Positions 1 to 8,274 are shown, counted from the first letter of the stretch. The stretch is 64,000 nt of DNA from Pseudomonadota bacterium (GCA_021794525.1 JAJYQP010000093.1:56147-120146), one strand, 5' to 3'. Notes: a model not told the origin generated them from the letters alone. Numbers and translations are program-made.

Positions 1-1286
1 TGCAGCGTCTCGTAGTCGCGATGGTGCTTCATGCTGATCGGCAGGCCGATCTTGAGTGTGCGCATCCACATGTCGATGCCGGCGAGGATGGTGCCGAAGT
101 CCTCGCCGTATTTGGCGACCGCGGGTTCGGCGTTCCGGACCAGCTTCAATTCGTCGGCGATCCAGCTCGAGCGGACGGCGCTGTCGTATTCCGAAAGCTC
201 CGCCTTCTCGCGCCCGCCCGCGACCGCCGCGGCGATTGCCTCGACCGCCAGCATCCCGCTCTTCATCGCGGTGTGGCTGCCCTTGATGCGAGGGACATTC
301 ACGAAGCCCGCCGCGCAGCCGATCAGCGCGCCGCCCGGAAACGCGAGCTTCGGCACGCTCTGCCAGCCGCCCTCGTTGATAGCGCGCGCGCCATAGGCGA
401 CGCGCTTGCCACCCTCGAGGATCGCGGCGATTTCTGGGTGGTGCTTCCAGCGCTGGAATTCCTGGTAGGGGCGGACCCAGGGGTTTTTGTAATCGAGCGC
501 GGTGACGAAGCCGAGCGCGACCTGGTTGTTCGCCTGGTGGTAGAGGAAGCCGCCGCCCCAGCTGCCGCTTTCCGACAGCGGCCAGCCCTGGGTGTGGATC
601 ACCCGGCCCGGCACGTGCTTTGCCGGGTCGATATCCCACAGCTCCTTGATGCCCAGGCCATAAACCTGCGGCTGGCAATCGGCCTCCAGATCGAAGCGCG
701 ATTTCATCTGCTTGGTGAGGTTGCCGCGCGCGCCTTCGGCGAACAGCGTGTACCTGGCGTGGATCTCCATCCCCGGCTGGTAATCGGGCTTGTGGCTGCC
801 GTCGGCGGCAACGCCCATGTCCTGAGTGACCACGCCCGTGACCGCGCCGCTCTCGTCGAACAGCACTTCGGCGGCGGGGAAGCCGGGGAAGACCATCACC
901 CCCAGCCCCTCGGCCTGCTCGGCCAGCCAGCGGCAGAGATTGCCGAGGCTGCCGGTGTAACAGCCCTTGTTGCTCATCAGCGGCGGCATGAAGAGGTGCG
1001 GCATGTCGAATTTCTTGGTCGCCGACAGGTTCCAGTGCCAGTTGTCGGTGACTGGTGTCTGCGCCATCGGGCAGCCCTGCTCCCGCCATTCGGGCAGCAG
1101 CTCGTCGAGTGCTTTGGGATCGACCACAGCACCCGAAAGGATATGCGCGCCGATCTCGCTCCCCTTTTCGAGCACGATCACCTCGAGCTCGGAATTGATC
1201 TGCTTGAGCCTGATCGCCGCCGCGAGGCCCGCCGGGCCGCCGCCGATGATCACGACATCGCAGGGCATCGATTCGCGTTCGCTCAT
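1..1286 (-). CDS. Electron transfer flavoprotein-ubiquinone oxidoreductase, C-terminus cut by window edge
   Basis: Membrane-associated FAD/4Fe-4S enzyme that passes electrons from ETF (fed by acyl-CoA and other dehydrogenases) to ubiquinone. Translating the minus strand from the ATG at 1286 gives an N-terminal Rossmann motif (VVIIGGGPAG) at about residues 11-20, followed by typical ETF-QO sequence (SGAVVDPKALDELLP, then YQEFQRWKHHP). The reading frame is open to base 1, so the C-terminal Fe-S domain lies outside the window. GAGACGGAA before the ATG can act as ribosome binding site. It is transcribed away from the next gene, and 84 bp separate the two starts. The family assignment is firm; only the end is missing. 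Confidence 0.95.
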   Translation of the reverse strand, partial: MSERESMPCDVVIIGGGPAGLAAAIRLKQINSELEVIVLEKGSEIGAHILSGAVVDPKALDELLPEWREQGCPMAQTPVTDNWHWNLSATKKFDMPHLFMPPLMSNKGCYTGSLGNLCRWLAEQAEGLGVMVFPGFPAAEVLFDESGAVTGVVTQDMGVAADGSHKPDYQPGMEIHARYTLFAEGARGNLTKQMKSRFDLEADCQPQVYGLGIKELWDIDPAKHVPGRVIHTQGWPLSESGSWGGGFLYHQANNQVALGFVTALDYKNPWVRPYQEFQRWKHHPEIAAILEGGKRVAYGARAINEGGWQSVPKLAFPGGALIGCAAGFVNVPRIKGSHTAMKSGMLAVEAIAAAVAGGREKAELSEYDSAVRSSWIADELKLVRNAEPAVAKYGEDFGTILAGIDMWMRTLKIGLPISMKHHRDYETL

Positions 1287-1370
1287 TTCCGTCTCTTTTC
1301 GTCGTATCGAGTGTGCCCGCAGCCTTGATTGCAGAGCCTCGCGCGGTCAAGACTGCCCCAGCGTAACCCG

Positions 1371-2096
1371 ATGACGGACACATTCTCCTCCTCTCTCGCC
1401 GCCGACTATGCCGCCGCCCTCGACTGGTGGCGTGAGGCTGGCGTGGATTGCGATTACACCGAGGCACCGCACCAGTGGTTGCGCGAGCCCGAGGTGGGGC
1501 AGGAGGCGGAACCGCAGCCCCCGCCGCGCACCGCCCCGGTAAGGGAACTCTCGGCGATCGAACGCGCCCTCTCGCCCGAACCCGGTGCACCGATCGGCGG
1601 GGACCGGGCGCGCTGGCCCGCCGACCTGGCCGCCTTCCGTGAGTTCTGGCTGACCGAGCCGGGCCTCGATCCCGGCGCGCTGGGCGATCGGGTCGCGCCG
1701 ATGGGCGAGGCTGGCGCGGCGCTGCTGGTGCTCGTCGGCCAGCCCGACGACGGCGACCGCGAGGCGCTGCTGACCGGAGCGCAGGGCGCGCTGATGTCGC
1801 GCATCCTGCGCGCAATGGGGCTCGACGAGACTCAGGTGTATTACGCCAGCGCAGTGCCCCGCATCACTCCGCTGCCGGACTGGGACGAGCTGGCGTTGCG
1901 CGGACTGGGCGATCTGACTCGCCTTCACATCGCACTCGCCGCGCCGAAACGTCTCATCGCCTTCGGGAAGGGCCCGGCGATGCTGACCGAGGGCTGCGGC
2001 CTGCCCGTACTGGCCGCGCCGCAGCTCGACACGCTGGCCCGCTCGCCCGCGCACAGGCGGCGGTTCTGGAACGCCTGGCTGGAGTTCAGCGCTTGA
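1371..2096 (+). CDS. Uracil-DNA glycosylase superfamily-like protein, probably degenerate
   Basis: A 241-residue protein whose C-terminal two thirds resemble the family-4/5 uracil-DNA glycosylase fold: a segment (GALMSRILRAMGLDETQVYYASAVPR) like the family's helix and strand after the active site, and a late strand LIAFGKGPAM. The usual catalytic GEAPG-type loop is replaced by LVGQPDDGDREALL and no Fe-S cysteine cluster is visible. It may therefore bind rather than cut, or do something else. The first 110 residues are acidic and Pro-rich and unrecognised. The stop overlaps the TTG start of the transglycosylase gene by 3 bp, suggesting co-translation. Confidence 0.7.
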   Translation: MTDTFSSSLAADYAAALDWWREAGVDCDYTEAPHQWLREPEVGQEAEPQPPPRTAPVRELSAIERALSPEPGAPIGGDRARWPADLAAFREFWLTEPGLDPGALGDRVAPMGEAGAALLVLVGQPDDGDREALLTGAQGALMSRILRAMGLDETQVYYASAVPRITPLPDWDELALRGLGDLTRLHIALAAPKRLIAFGKGPAMLTEGCGLPVLAAPQLDTLARSPAHRRRFWNAWLEFSA

Positions 2097-3799
2097 TCCG
2101 AGCCCTCGCGGTCTGTGCCGCTCTCGCCTTCCCCGCGCCTGCCTTCGCCAGCGCCGCGAGCGTCGCCTATTTCACTTCCGAGCGCTCCGCCGCGCTGCCG
2201 ACGCTGCTCTCCGCCGCCGACCGTGAATGGTACGGCAAGCTTTTCGCCGCCATCGATGCCGACGACTGGACCAAGACGGAAGCGCTCTTCGCCGAGCGGC
2301 CCGATGGCCCTCTGCACGGCGTGGCGCGAGCGAAATACTACCTCGATCCGAAGAGCCCCAGGATCGACCTCCCTCGCCTGGAGGACTGGCTCGCAAAGTA
2401 CCGCGAGCTTCCGCAAGCAGCGGAGATTGCACGGATCGCGTTGACGCGCGGGCTGGCAGCGGCGCCGAACCTTCCGGTCGCCCAGCAGCTTCGCCCTCAA
2501 CCCGGCATCAGCCGCCGCAACCGCCCCCGCTCCACCGACGATGGCACCATGCCGGCCGACCTCGCCCGGGCGATTACCGAGAAGATCACGGGCGACGACC
2601 CCGATGGCGCGCGTATCCTGCTCGACGGGATCGACGCGACGCTCAGCACCGCCGCGCGCGCCGAGTGGCGCCAGAAGGTCGGCTGGTCCTATTACATCGA
2701 GAACCGCGACGCCGATGCCTTCGCTCTCGCGCAGACCGTTCACGACGGCGGGAGCGGGCCTTGGGTTCCGGAAGGAGCCTGGGTTGCGGGACTCGCCGCA
2801 TGGCGCCTCGGCGATTGCCGCGACGCCGCGATCGGCTTCGCGCAGGCGGCGCAGAGTGCCGACCCGGAACTGTCCTCCGCCGCCAACTACTGGCTGTCGC
2901 GCAGCTTCATCCGCTGCCGACAGCCGGGCGAGGCGGCCAAGGCGCTGCGCAAGGCGGCGAAGTTCGACGAGACGCTGTACGGGATGCTCGCGCTCGAGCA
3001 GCTCGGGCAGGTGCTGCCGCAGCGCCACACCCGGCCCGACCTGACTTCGGACGACTGGAAGCGTTTCCCCGACGGTGGCAACGCCCGGCGCGCGGTGATG
3101 CTGTCGGAGCTGGGTCGGCGGAGCGAGGCGGACGAGATGCTCCGCTGGCAGGCGCAGATCGGCGAAGCGAGGGATTTCCCCGCCCTGGCCCGGCTCGCCC
3201 GCGCATTGGGGCTGTCGGGCGCACAGCGATACATGGCCTACAACGCCCCGCGCGGCGTGACGGTCGATCCGGCGCTGCGCTGGCCCGTCGCCTGGCAGGC
3301 GCCGCGCGGCGGGTGGAAGGTCGATCCGGCCCTCGCCTTCGCCCACGCCTTGCAGGAATCGAGCTTTCGCGAGGAGGTGGTGAGCCCGGCCAATGCCATC
3401 GGGCTGATGCAGGTCCGCCCGATCGCCGCGCGCGAGCACGCCGGGCAGGTCGGGATGAGCGCAAGCTATCTCGACCTGAAGGACCCGGCGACCAATCTCG
3501 CCATCGGGCAGCAGGCGCTGTCCGCCATCGCCGCCAATCCCAACACCCGCGGCGCGTTGCCCAAGGTCATGGCCGCCTACAATGCCGGCATGACCCCGGT
3601 AGCGCGCTGGAACAGCGAAGTGCGCGACGGCGGCGACCCGCTGCTGTGGATGGAATCGATACCCTATTGGGAAACGCGCGCCTATGTGAACATCGTGATG
3701 CGCAACTACTGGATGTATCTGCGCCAGGCAGGCACACCGGCACCCAGCCGGACCGAGCTGGCGCAGAATGCATGGCCAGCCTTTCCGCGGGAGAAATGA
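2093..3799 (+). CDS. Soluble lytic murein transglycosylase (SLT family)
   Basis: Periplasmic enzyme that cleaves peptidoglycan between MurNAc and GlcNAc to give 1,6-anhydro-MurNAc ends. The 568-residue product starts with a Sec signal peptide (first about 20 residues, ending AFASA). It has a long alpha-helical superhelical region like the U/L domains of Slt70, then the catalytic SLT domain near residues 405-540. The catalytic Glu lies in AHALQESSF at about residue 422, followed by the family signatures NAIGLMQVRP and MAAYNAG. The start is TTG, inside the stop of the previous gene, which fits translational coupling. The moaB ATG lies 4 bp after its stop. Confidence 0.93.
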   Translation: MIRALAVCAALAFPAPAFASAASVAYFTSERSAALPTLLSAADREWYGKLFAAIDADDWTKTEALFAERPDGPLHGVARAKYYLDPKSPRIDLPRLEDWLAKYRELPQAAEIARIALTRGLAAAPNLPVAQQLRPQPGISRRNRPRSTDDGTMPADLARAITEKITGDDPDGARILLDGIDATLSTAARAEWRQKVGWSYYIENRDADAFALAQTVHDGGSGPWVPEGAWVAGLAAWRLGDCRDAAIGFAQAAQSADPELSSAANYWLSRSFIRCRQPGEAAKALRKAAKFDETLYGMLALEQLGQVLPQRHTRPDLTSDDWKRFPDGGNARRAVMLSELGRRSEADEMLRWQAQIGEARDFPALARLARALGLSGAQRYMAYNAPRGVTVDPALRWPVAWQAPRGGWKVDPALAFAHALQESSFREEVVSPANAIGLMQVRPIAAREHAGQVGMSASYLDLKDPATNLAIGQQALSAIAANPNTRGALPKVMAAYNAGMTPVARWNSEVRDGGDPLLWMESIPYWETRAYVNIVMRNYWMYLRQAGTPAPSRTELAQNAWPAFPREK

Positions 3800-3803
3800 C
3801 GCG

Positions 3804-4331
3804 ATGCCGATCGACACCACCCGCCCCTTCAAGCCGGTGCGCATGGCCCTCCTGACGATTTCCGATACGCGTACGCGGGACGACGACACCTCGGGTAATA
3901 TCCTCGCCGCCAAGATCGACGACGCGGGGCACGAGCTGGTGGCGCGCGAGATCAGCAAGGACAGCGTCGAGCAGATCGCGGCCCATCTCCACCGCTGGAT
4001 CGATGACGAGACGATCGACGCCATCGTCACGACGGGCGGCACCGGCCTGACAGGGCGCGACGTGACGCCCGAGGCGCTCGACCGGGTCAAGAGCAAGGAC
4101 ATCCCCGGCTTCGGAGAGCTGTTCCGGATGCTCACCTACAAGACCATCGGCACCAGCACGATCCAGAGCCGCGCTTGCGCGGTGCTGGCGCGCGGCACCT
4201 ATATCTTCGCTCTGCCGGGCTCAACCGGCGCGGTGATCGACGGCTGGGACATGATCCTCGCCGAGCAGCTCGACAGCCGCAACCGGCCCTGCAACTTCGT
4301 CGAACTGATGCCTCGGCTGCGCGAACGGTAG
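3804..4331 (+). CDS. moaB: Molybdopterin adenylyltransferase-type protein MoaB
   Basis: Molybdenum cofactor biosynthesis protein of the MoaB/MogA fold (175 residues), cytoplasmic, thought to adenylylate molybdopterin before metal insertion. Visible family motifs: SDTRTRDDDTSG near the N-terminus, VTTGGTGLTGRDVTPEA in the middle, and ALPGSTGAV towards the C-terminus. The start ATG at 3804 is preceded by GGGAGAAATGACGCG, where the ribosome binding site overlaps the end of the upstream transglycosylase gene. A longer in-frame start upstream lies inside that gene and is unlikely. No other molybdenum cofactor gene is next to it. Confidence 0.93.
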   Translation: MPIDTTRPFKPVRMALLTISDTRTRDDDTSGNILAAKIDDAGHELVAREISKDSVEQIAAHLHRWIDDETIDAIVTTGGTGLTGRDVTPEALDRVKSKDIPGFGELFRMLTYKTIGTSTIQSRACAVLARGTYIFALPGSTGAVIDGWDMILAEQLDSRNRPCNFVELMPRLRER

Positions 4332-4350
4332 CCACTTTCGCACGCCATTT

Positions 4351-4365
4351 GTTCCATGTATGTTC
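4351..4365 (+). promoter_or_regulatory. Candidate LexA (SOS) box, GTTC-N7-GTTC
   Basis: GTTC at 4351-4354 and GTTC at 4362-4365 are separated by exactly 7 bases (CATGTAT), the direct-repeat LexA box of Alphaproteobacteria. It ends 6 bp before the ATG at 4372 of the radical SAM gene. The same spot also holds a longer inverted repeat, GTTCCATG (4351-4358) with CATGGAAC (4371-4378). No Shine-Dalgarno sequence lies between box and ATG, so transcription may start at or very near the ATG. Confidence 0.6.
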
Positions 4366-4371
4366 TTCTGC

Positions 4372-5457
4372 ATGGAACGCCGACTCGATCCCGCCATCGC
4401 CGGACGCGGCGCGCAAGGGTCGCTGGTCCCCACGCGCTTCGGCCTTGCCACGCGCGAGACGGATGGCGACTGGCGCGATTACATGGCGCAGCTCGACGGC
4501 CCGCCAGTGAAGCTGCGGACGACGGTGACCGAGGAGCGTCCGAAGACCATCCTCAACTTCAACACCTCGCCCGACATCGGCTTCGACCGCTCCGTCAATG
4601 CCTATCGCGGCTGCGAGCATGGCTGCGTCTACTGCTTCGCGCGGCCCACCCACGCCTATCACGACCTGTCGCCCGGGCTCGATTTCGAAACGAAGCTCTT
4701 CGCCAAACCCAATGCCGCGGAGCTTTTGCGCGCGACCTTCGCCAAGCCGAAATATCGCCCCAAACCCCTCGCCATGGGAACCAATACCGACCCCTATCAG
4801 CCGATCGAGCGCCGTTACCGGATCACGCGGCAAGTGCTCGAGGTCTGCCTCGATGCGCGGCACCCGGTGACTATCACCACCAAATCGGACCGTGTTTGCG
4901 ACGACATCGAGCTGCTGGCTGCTATGGCGGAACTGGGGCTGGTCGCGGTCGCCATTTCGGTGACCAGCCTCGACCCGCGCCTTTCGGGAAAGCTCGAACC
5001 CCGCGCCGCCGCCCCTGCCAAGCGGCTGGCGGCATTGGGAAGGCTGGTCGATGCGGGGGTACCGGTGCACTGCTCGGTCGCCCCGGTCATCCCCGCCATC
5101 ACCGACGAATTCATGGAAGAGATCGTTGCGCGTGCGGCAGCGCTGGGGGTCAAGAGCTGCGGCTGGATACCCATCCGCCTGCCGCACGAGGTCGCGCCGC
5201 TGTTCCGCGAATGGCTCTCGGTCCATTTCCCCGAACGCGGCGACAAGGTGATGCATATCGTCCAGTCGATCCGGGGCGGTCGTGACAACGATCCCGATTT
5301 CTTCACCCGGATGAAGCCGAGCGGCGTCTGGGCCGAGCTGTTCCGCGCCCGCTTCCGGCTCGCCTGCAAGCGGGCGGGGCTCGGAAAGGCGCGGTTCGAC
5401 CTCGATTGCACCCGCTTCCGGGCACCGGAAATCGGCGGGCAGCTCCGCTTGCTGTGA
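4372..5457 (+). CDS. PA0069-family radical SAM protein (COG1533, SplB-like)
   Basis: Radical SAM protein of 361 residues related to the spore-photoproduct-lyase-like group COG1533; the reaction of this subgroup is not established. The 4Fe-4S/SAM motif CEHGCVYC lies at about residues 83-90, in the context SVNAYRGCEHGCVYCFARPTH typical of the PA0069/Rv2578c family. The N-terminal IAGRGAQG at about residues 9-16 is also family-conserved, which fixes the start at the ATG at 4372 rather than further downstream. A LexA box sits directly before the start. The gene follows moaB by 40 bp but its own operator suggests separate control. The name 'DNA repair photolyase' is a family label, not proof. Confidence 0.88.
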   Translation: MERRLDPAIAGRGAQGSLVPTRFGLATRETDGDWRDYMAQLDGPPVKLRTTVTEERPKTILNFNTSPDIGFDRSVNAYRGCEHGCVYCFARPTHAYHDLSPGLDFETKLFAKPNAAELLRATFAKPKYRPKPLAMGTNTDPYQPIERRYRITRQVLEVCLDARHPVTITTKSDRVCDDIELLAAMAELGLVAVAISVTSLDPRLSGKLEPRAAAPAKRLAALGRLVDAGVPVHCSVAPVIPAITDEFMEEIVARAAALGVKSCGWIPIRLPHEVAPLFREWLSVHFPERGDKVMHIVQSIRGGRDNDPDFFTRMKPSGVWAELFRARFRLACKRAGLGKARFDLDCTRFRAPEIGGQLRLL

Positions 5458-5474
5458 AACCGCGGAAATCCGCC

Positions 5475-5500
5475 GAAGTCTACACGAAGTCTACACCAAA
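5475..5500 (+). repeat. Dispersed 26-bp repeat, copy A (tandem GAAGTCTACAC plus CAAA)
   Basis: Two tandem copies of GAAGTCTACAC followed by CAAA, 18 bp downstream of the radical SAM stop codon. An identical 26-bp sequence occurs at 41612-41637, after hutC. It opens the 405-bp non-coding stretch 5458-5862, in which I see no convincing gene. Confidence 0.8.
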
Positions 5501-5551
5501 CCGTTGACCCGGCGCGCACGGTCCGAACCACGGGCCATACTAGCCGGAACC

Positions 5552-5657
5552 GGGTGACAAGGGTGACAGCTGTCACCCATGTGTCACCCTGCTCCGTCGA
5601 GTGATAAACGGCTGCGTCTAAAGGACATTTGGCCGCGAGAAGCCCTCCCGGGTGACA
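5552..5657. repeat. Cluster of GGGTGACA / TGTCACCC repeats
   Basis: Within the gene-free stretch 5458-5862, GGGTGACA occurs at 5552-5559, 5561-5568 and 5650-5657, and its complement TGTCACCC at 5571-5578 and 5582-5589. The central 18 bp (GGGTGACAGCTGTCACCC, 5561-5578) form a perfect palindrome. There is no T-run after it, so a simple terminator is unlikely; an operator or a recombination or recoding element is possible. The remaining bases up to 5862 show only the ribosome binding site of the next gene. Confidence 0.7.
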
Positions 5658-5862
5658 CATCCGCATTTTGGAGGCCGATTGTTCCGAGAGGGCCGGGAGA
5701 CAACACGGGTGCATCGGCAAGGATAGGGCACAAGCCGCCCCATGTAGGAAAGCCTTTTCGCGCGTCGCGTAGGACTTGCCGAGAAGAAAATCATTCCCGC
5801 CCGCGCCATTGCCCATCCTCCGCTTGCTGATAAGCTCTCCCGATACGAGAGGGAGATTGCCA

Positions 5863-7374
5863 ATGCTGCTAAGGACTTCGCTCAGCGCCATCGTGCTGCT
5901 CGCCGCGATCGGAACCCCAGTCGCAGCCGAAACGCCGAACCGCGAGGCGATCCGCGCCATCGTCGCCAAGCAGCAGGACAGCACGATCCAGGCGTTGCGG
6001 GACTGGATCGCCCTCCCCACCATCGCCGCGGAGAAGCGCAATAGCCCGCAGGGCGCCGAATACATGAAGAAGCTGGCGCTCGACGCCGGCTTCCAGCAGG
6101 CGGAAATCATTCCGACCGATGGCGTGCCAGGTGTCTTCGCCACCCTCGATGCCGGCGCGAAAACCACGCTCGGCATCTATTTCATGTACGACGTCAAGCA
6201 ATTCGAGCCTTCCGAATGGAGCTCCCCGCCGCTCGAGGGACAGCTGGTCGATCGACCCGGTGAGGGCAAGACGATCGTCGGGCGCGGCGCGGTCAACCAG
6301 AAGGGGCCGGAAATGGCCTTCCTCGCCGCCCTGAAGGCGATCCAGGCGAGCGGGCGCAAGCTGCCGGTCAACCTCGTGCTCGTCGCGGAAGGCGAGGAGG
6401 AGGTCGCCTCGACAAATTTCGCGCAGGTCGTCGCGGCACCGCAGGTCCGCGCTGCGCTGGCCAAGAGCATCGGCGTGTTCATTCCCGCCGCCGCGCAGGG
6501 CAAGGACGGCAACGCCACCATCACGCTGGGCGCGAAGGGCGCGGTCGAGTTCCAGCTCGTTGTCGGCGGGGAGACCTCGGACAAATATCCCAAGACCGAC
6601 ATTCACTCCTCCAACCACGCGCGGATCGAGAGTCCGGCGTGGCGGCTGGTGAAGGCGCTCGACACGCTGGTGGCCGACGACGGGCACACCCCCGCGATCG
6701 ACGGCTGGTTCGAGAACGTCCGCCCGCTGACCGCGCGGCAGAAGGAGCTGGTGGCGGAAGGCGCGAAGCTCAATCCGGAAGCCGATGCGAAGGCGCTGCT
6801 GGGCGTCGGACGCTGGATCGGCGACGAGGATTACGTGACCAGCCTCGAACGTTTCGTCTCGCAACCCACGGTCAATATCCAGGGCCTGATCGCGGGCTAT
6901 ACCGGGCCGGGCGGCAAGACAGTGCTGCCGGGCCGGGCCGAGGCGAAGCTGGAGTTCCGGCTCGTCCCGGCGATGACCAAGGAGGAGGCGGTGGCGAAGC
7001 TGAAGGCGCATCTCGCCAAGCGCGGTTTCGACGATGTGCGCGTCACCGTCTCGGGCGGATATGGCCCCAACGAGACCGAGGAAGACGCGCTGCTGATCCG
7101 CGCCCAGAAGATCCTGTTCGAGAAATCGGGCACCCCCTATTCGATTACGCCGCGCAACGCGGGAAGCTGGCCGGGCGTCATCTTCAACGGCCCGCCGCTG
7201 AACCTCCCCGCCTCGCAATTCGGATTGGGTCGCGGCGGCGGCGCCCATGCCCCCAACGAGTGGTTTCTGATCGATAGCAGCAACCCGAAAGTCTATGGGC
7301 TGGAACAGGCGACCATGGCCTATGTCGACTACCTCTATATCGTGGCGGAAGAGGCGAAGAAGGCGCGGAAGTAG
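5863..7374 (+). CDS. Secreted M20-family peptidase homologue with altered metal ligands
   Basis: Exported 503-residue protein of the M20 (carboxypeptidase/deacetylase) family. Residues 1-22 form a Sec signal peptide. The usual HxD motif of the di-zinc site reads YFMYDVKQFEP, so the metal-binding His is Met108 while Asp110 stays. In the next motif the bridging Asp is Asn145 (GRGAVNQKG). The catalytic Glu pair (AEGEEEV, 176-181) and a C-terminal His (GGGAHAPNEW) remain. A lid/dimerisation region lies between about 215 and 400. The start ATG at 5863 has GAGAGGGAGA upstream. It may be inactive or use a different metal arrangement; the substrate is unknown. Confidence 0.88.
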   Translation: MLLRTSLSAIVLLAAIGTPVAAETPNREAIRAIVAKQQDSTIQALRDWIALPTIAAEKRNSPQGAEYMKKLALDAGFQQAEIIPTDGVPGVFATLDAGAKTTLGIYFMYDVKQFEPSEWSSPPLEGQLVDRPGEGKTIVGRGAVNQKGPEMAFLAALKAIQASGRKLPVNLVLVAEGEEEVASTNFAQVVAAPQVRAALAKSIGVFIPAAAQGKDGNATITLGAKGAVEFQLVVGGETSDKYPKTDIHSSNHARIESPAWRLVKALDTLVADDGHTPAIDGWFENVRPLTARQKELVAEGAKLNPEADAKALLGVGRWIGDEDYVTSLERFVSQPTVNIQGLIAGYTGPGGKTVLPGRAEAKLEFRLVPAMTKEEAVAKLKAHLAKRGFDDVRVTVSGGYGPNETEEDALLIRAQKILFEKSGTPYSITPRNAGSWPGVIFNGPPLNLPASQFGLGRGGGAHAPNEWFLIDSSNPKVYGLEQATMAYVDYLYIVAEEAKKARK

Positions 7375-7415
7375 GCGTTTCGCTTATCTCCCGATAGGTT
7401 AATTTAGGAATCAGA

Positions 7416-7820
7416 ATGTCGATAACGTCGTTTTTCAGGGATATTGGGGCTCCCCTCGCGAATTCGCGGTGGTCTTGGGGCGCAACTGACGAACGAAAGC
7501 AGCGAGTTTTCGTACGCGCGTGGCAAGATCAGACAAAAGCCGATCCCGACGGAACTCGCTGGATCAGGCTGGCCCACCATGGTCATTATGCTTCGGATCA
7601 GAAAAATCTTGGTTATCGCGAGCGCTTGAGACATCTTGAAATGCTTAAGTCTGGTATCGAGGGCTATGTAGTGATGTGCTTGGCGGTAAATCCTTCTGAC
7701 CGTCCGCGCACGATTAAAAGCTTCAACCGAAGCGAAGTATTCCTTTTGGGGGAAATCAAGGAAATCGATGGTGATGAGTGGGCTGAACTGGTTTGTCGTG
7801 TCCCAGTCAAAGATCTATAA
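7416..7820 (+). CDS. Hypothetical protein, lower GC than neighbours
   Basis: A 134-residue soluble protein with a clear ribosome binding site (AGGAATCAGA before ATG 7416). The N-terminal motif NSRWSWGATDERKQRVFVRAWQDQ resembles a short domain I associate with some nuclease or restriction-related proteins, but I cannot assign a function. No membrane segment or signal peptide is seen. The base composition is visibly poorer in GC and the codon choice more AT-tolerant than in the surrounding genes, suggesting recent acquisition. It stands alone between an M20 gene and a convergent operon. Confidence 0.65.
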   Translation: MSITSFFRDIGAPLANSRWSWGATDERKQRVFVRAWQDQTKADPDGTRWIRLAHHGHYASDQKNLGYRERLRHLEMLKSGIEGYVVMCLAVNPSDRPRTIKSFNRSEVFLLGEIKEIDGDEWAELVCRVPVKDL

Positions 7821-7831
7821 GACAGCCTAAG

Positions 7832-8263
7832 TCAACCAAACCCCTCCCCGCCCTCGCGTGGTTTGAACCGCATCAAACGACTGTCGGCGAGCGCGGCGGT
7901 GCGGTTGGCGACGGCGCGCTGGTAGTCGGGGTCCTTGAGCATTTGGAAGAAGGCACCGCTGTTCGGGTACTGGGCCACGAAGCCATCGTCCCAGCGCATA
8001 TCGTCCGGCCCCGTCACCATGGTCTGAAAGGCGCCGCGCCACACGATCTTGCCGCCGGTGCGGCGGAACGTCGGGCCGCTGGTCTTGCCGTATTCCTCGT
8101 AGGCGCGACGGCCGGTCCAGCCCTTGCCGTGATGCTCGTGACCTTCGGGATAGGCCGCAAGCTCGCGATAGCGCAGCAGGTTCAGCATATGGATCGGCTC
8201 GTCGCGAGGCAGCGCCTTGAAGGCGTCGAAATTGGCGCGGCTCGGGTCGATGTAGGCGGTCAT
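7832..8263 (-). CDS. DUF1330 family protein
   Basis: A 143-residue protein of the dimeric alpha-beta-barrel DUF1330 family. It shows the opening AYIDPSRANFDAFKALP, the strand PIHMLNLLRYRE and the later VAQYPNSGAFFQMLKDPDYQRAVANRTAAL pattern that define the family. Function is unknown; homologues are small cytoplasmic proteins. It is the last gene of a minus-strand run (acyl-CoA ligase, GNAT, DUF411, DUF1330), with 11 bp between the DUF411 stop and its ATG at 8263. The start is supported by GGGAACGCGC upstream. Confidence 0.85.
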   Translation of the reverse strand: MTAYIDPSRANFDAFKALPRDEPIHMLNLLRYRELAAYPEGHEHHGKGWTGRRAYEEYGKTSGPTFRRTGGKIVWRGAFQTMVTGPDDMRWDDGFVAQYPNSGAFFQMLKDPDYQRAVANRTAALADSRLMRFKPREGGEGFG

Positions 8264-8274
8264 GCGCGTTCCCG

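Noticed and set aside
4360..4371. Upstream ATG (4360) for the radical SAM gene
   Set aside because: It lies inside the LexA box and would add MFFC before the conserved start; no ribosome binding site supports it.
5579..5830. 83-codon frame in the 5.5-5.86 kb gap
   Set aside because: No ribosome binding site, no conserved motif, and it overlaps the repeat cluster and the upstream region of the M20 gene.
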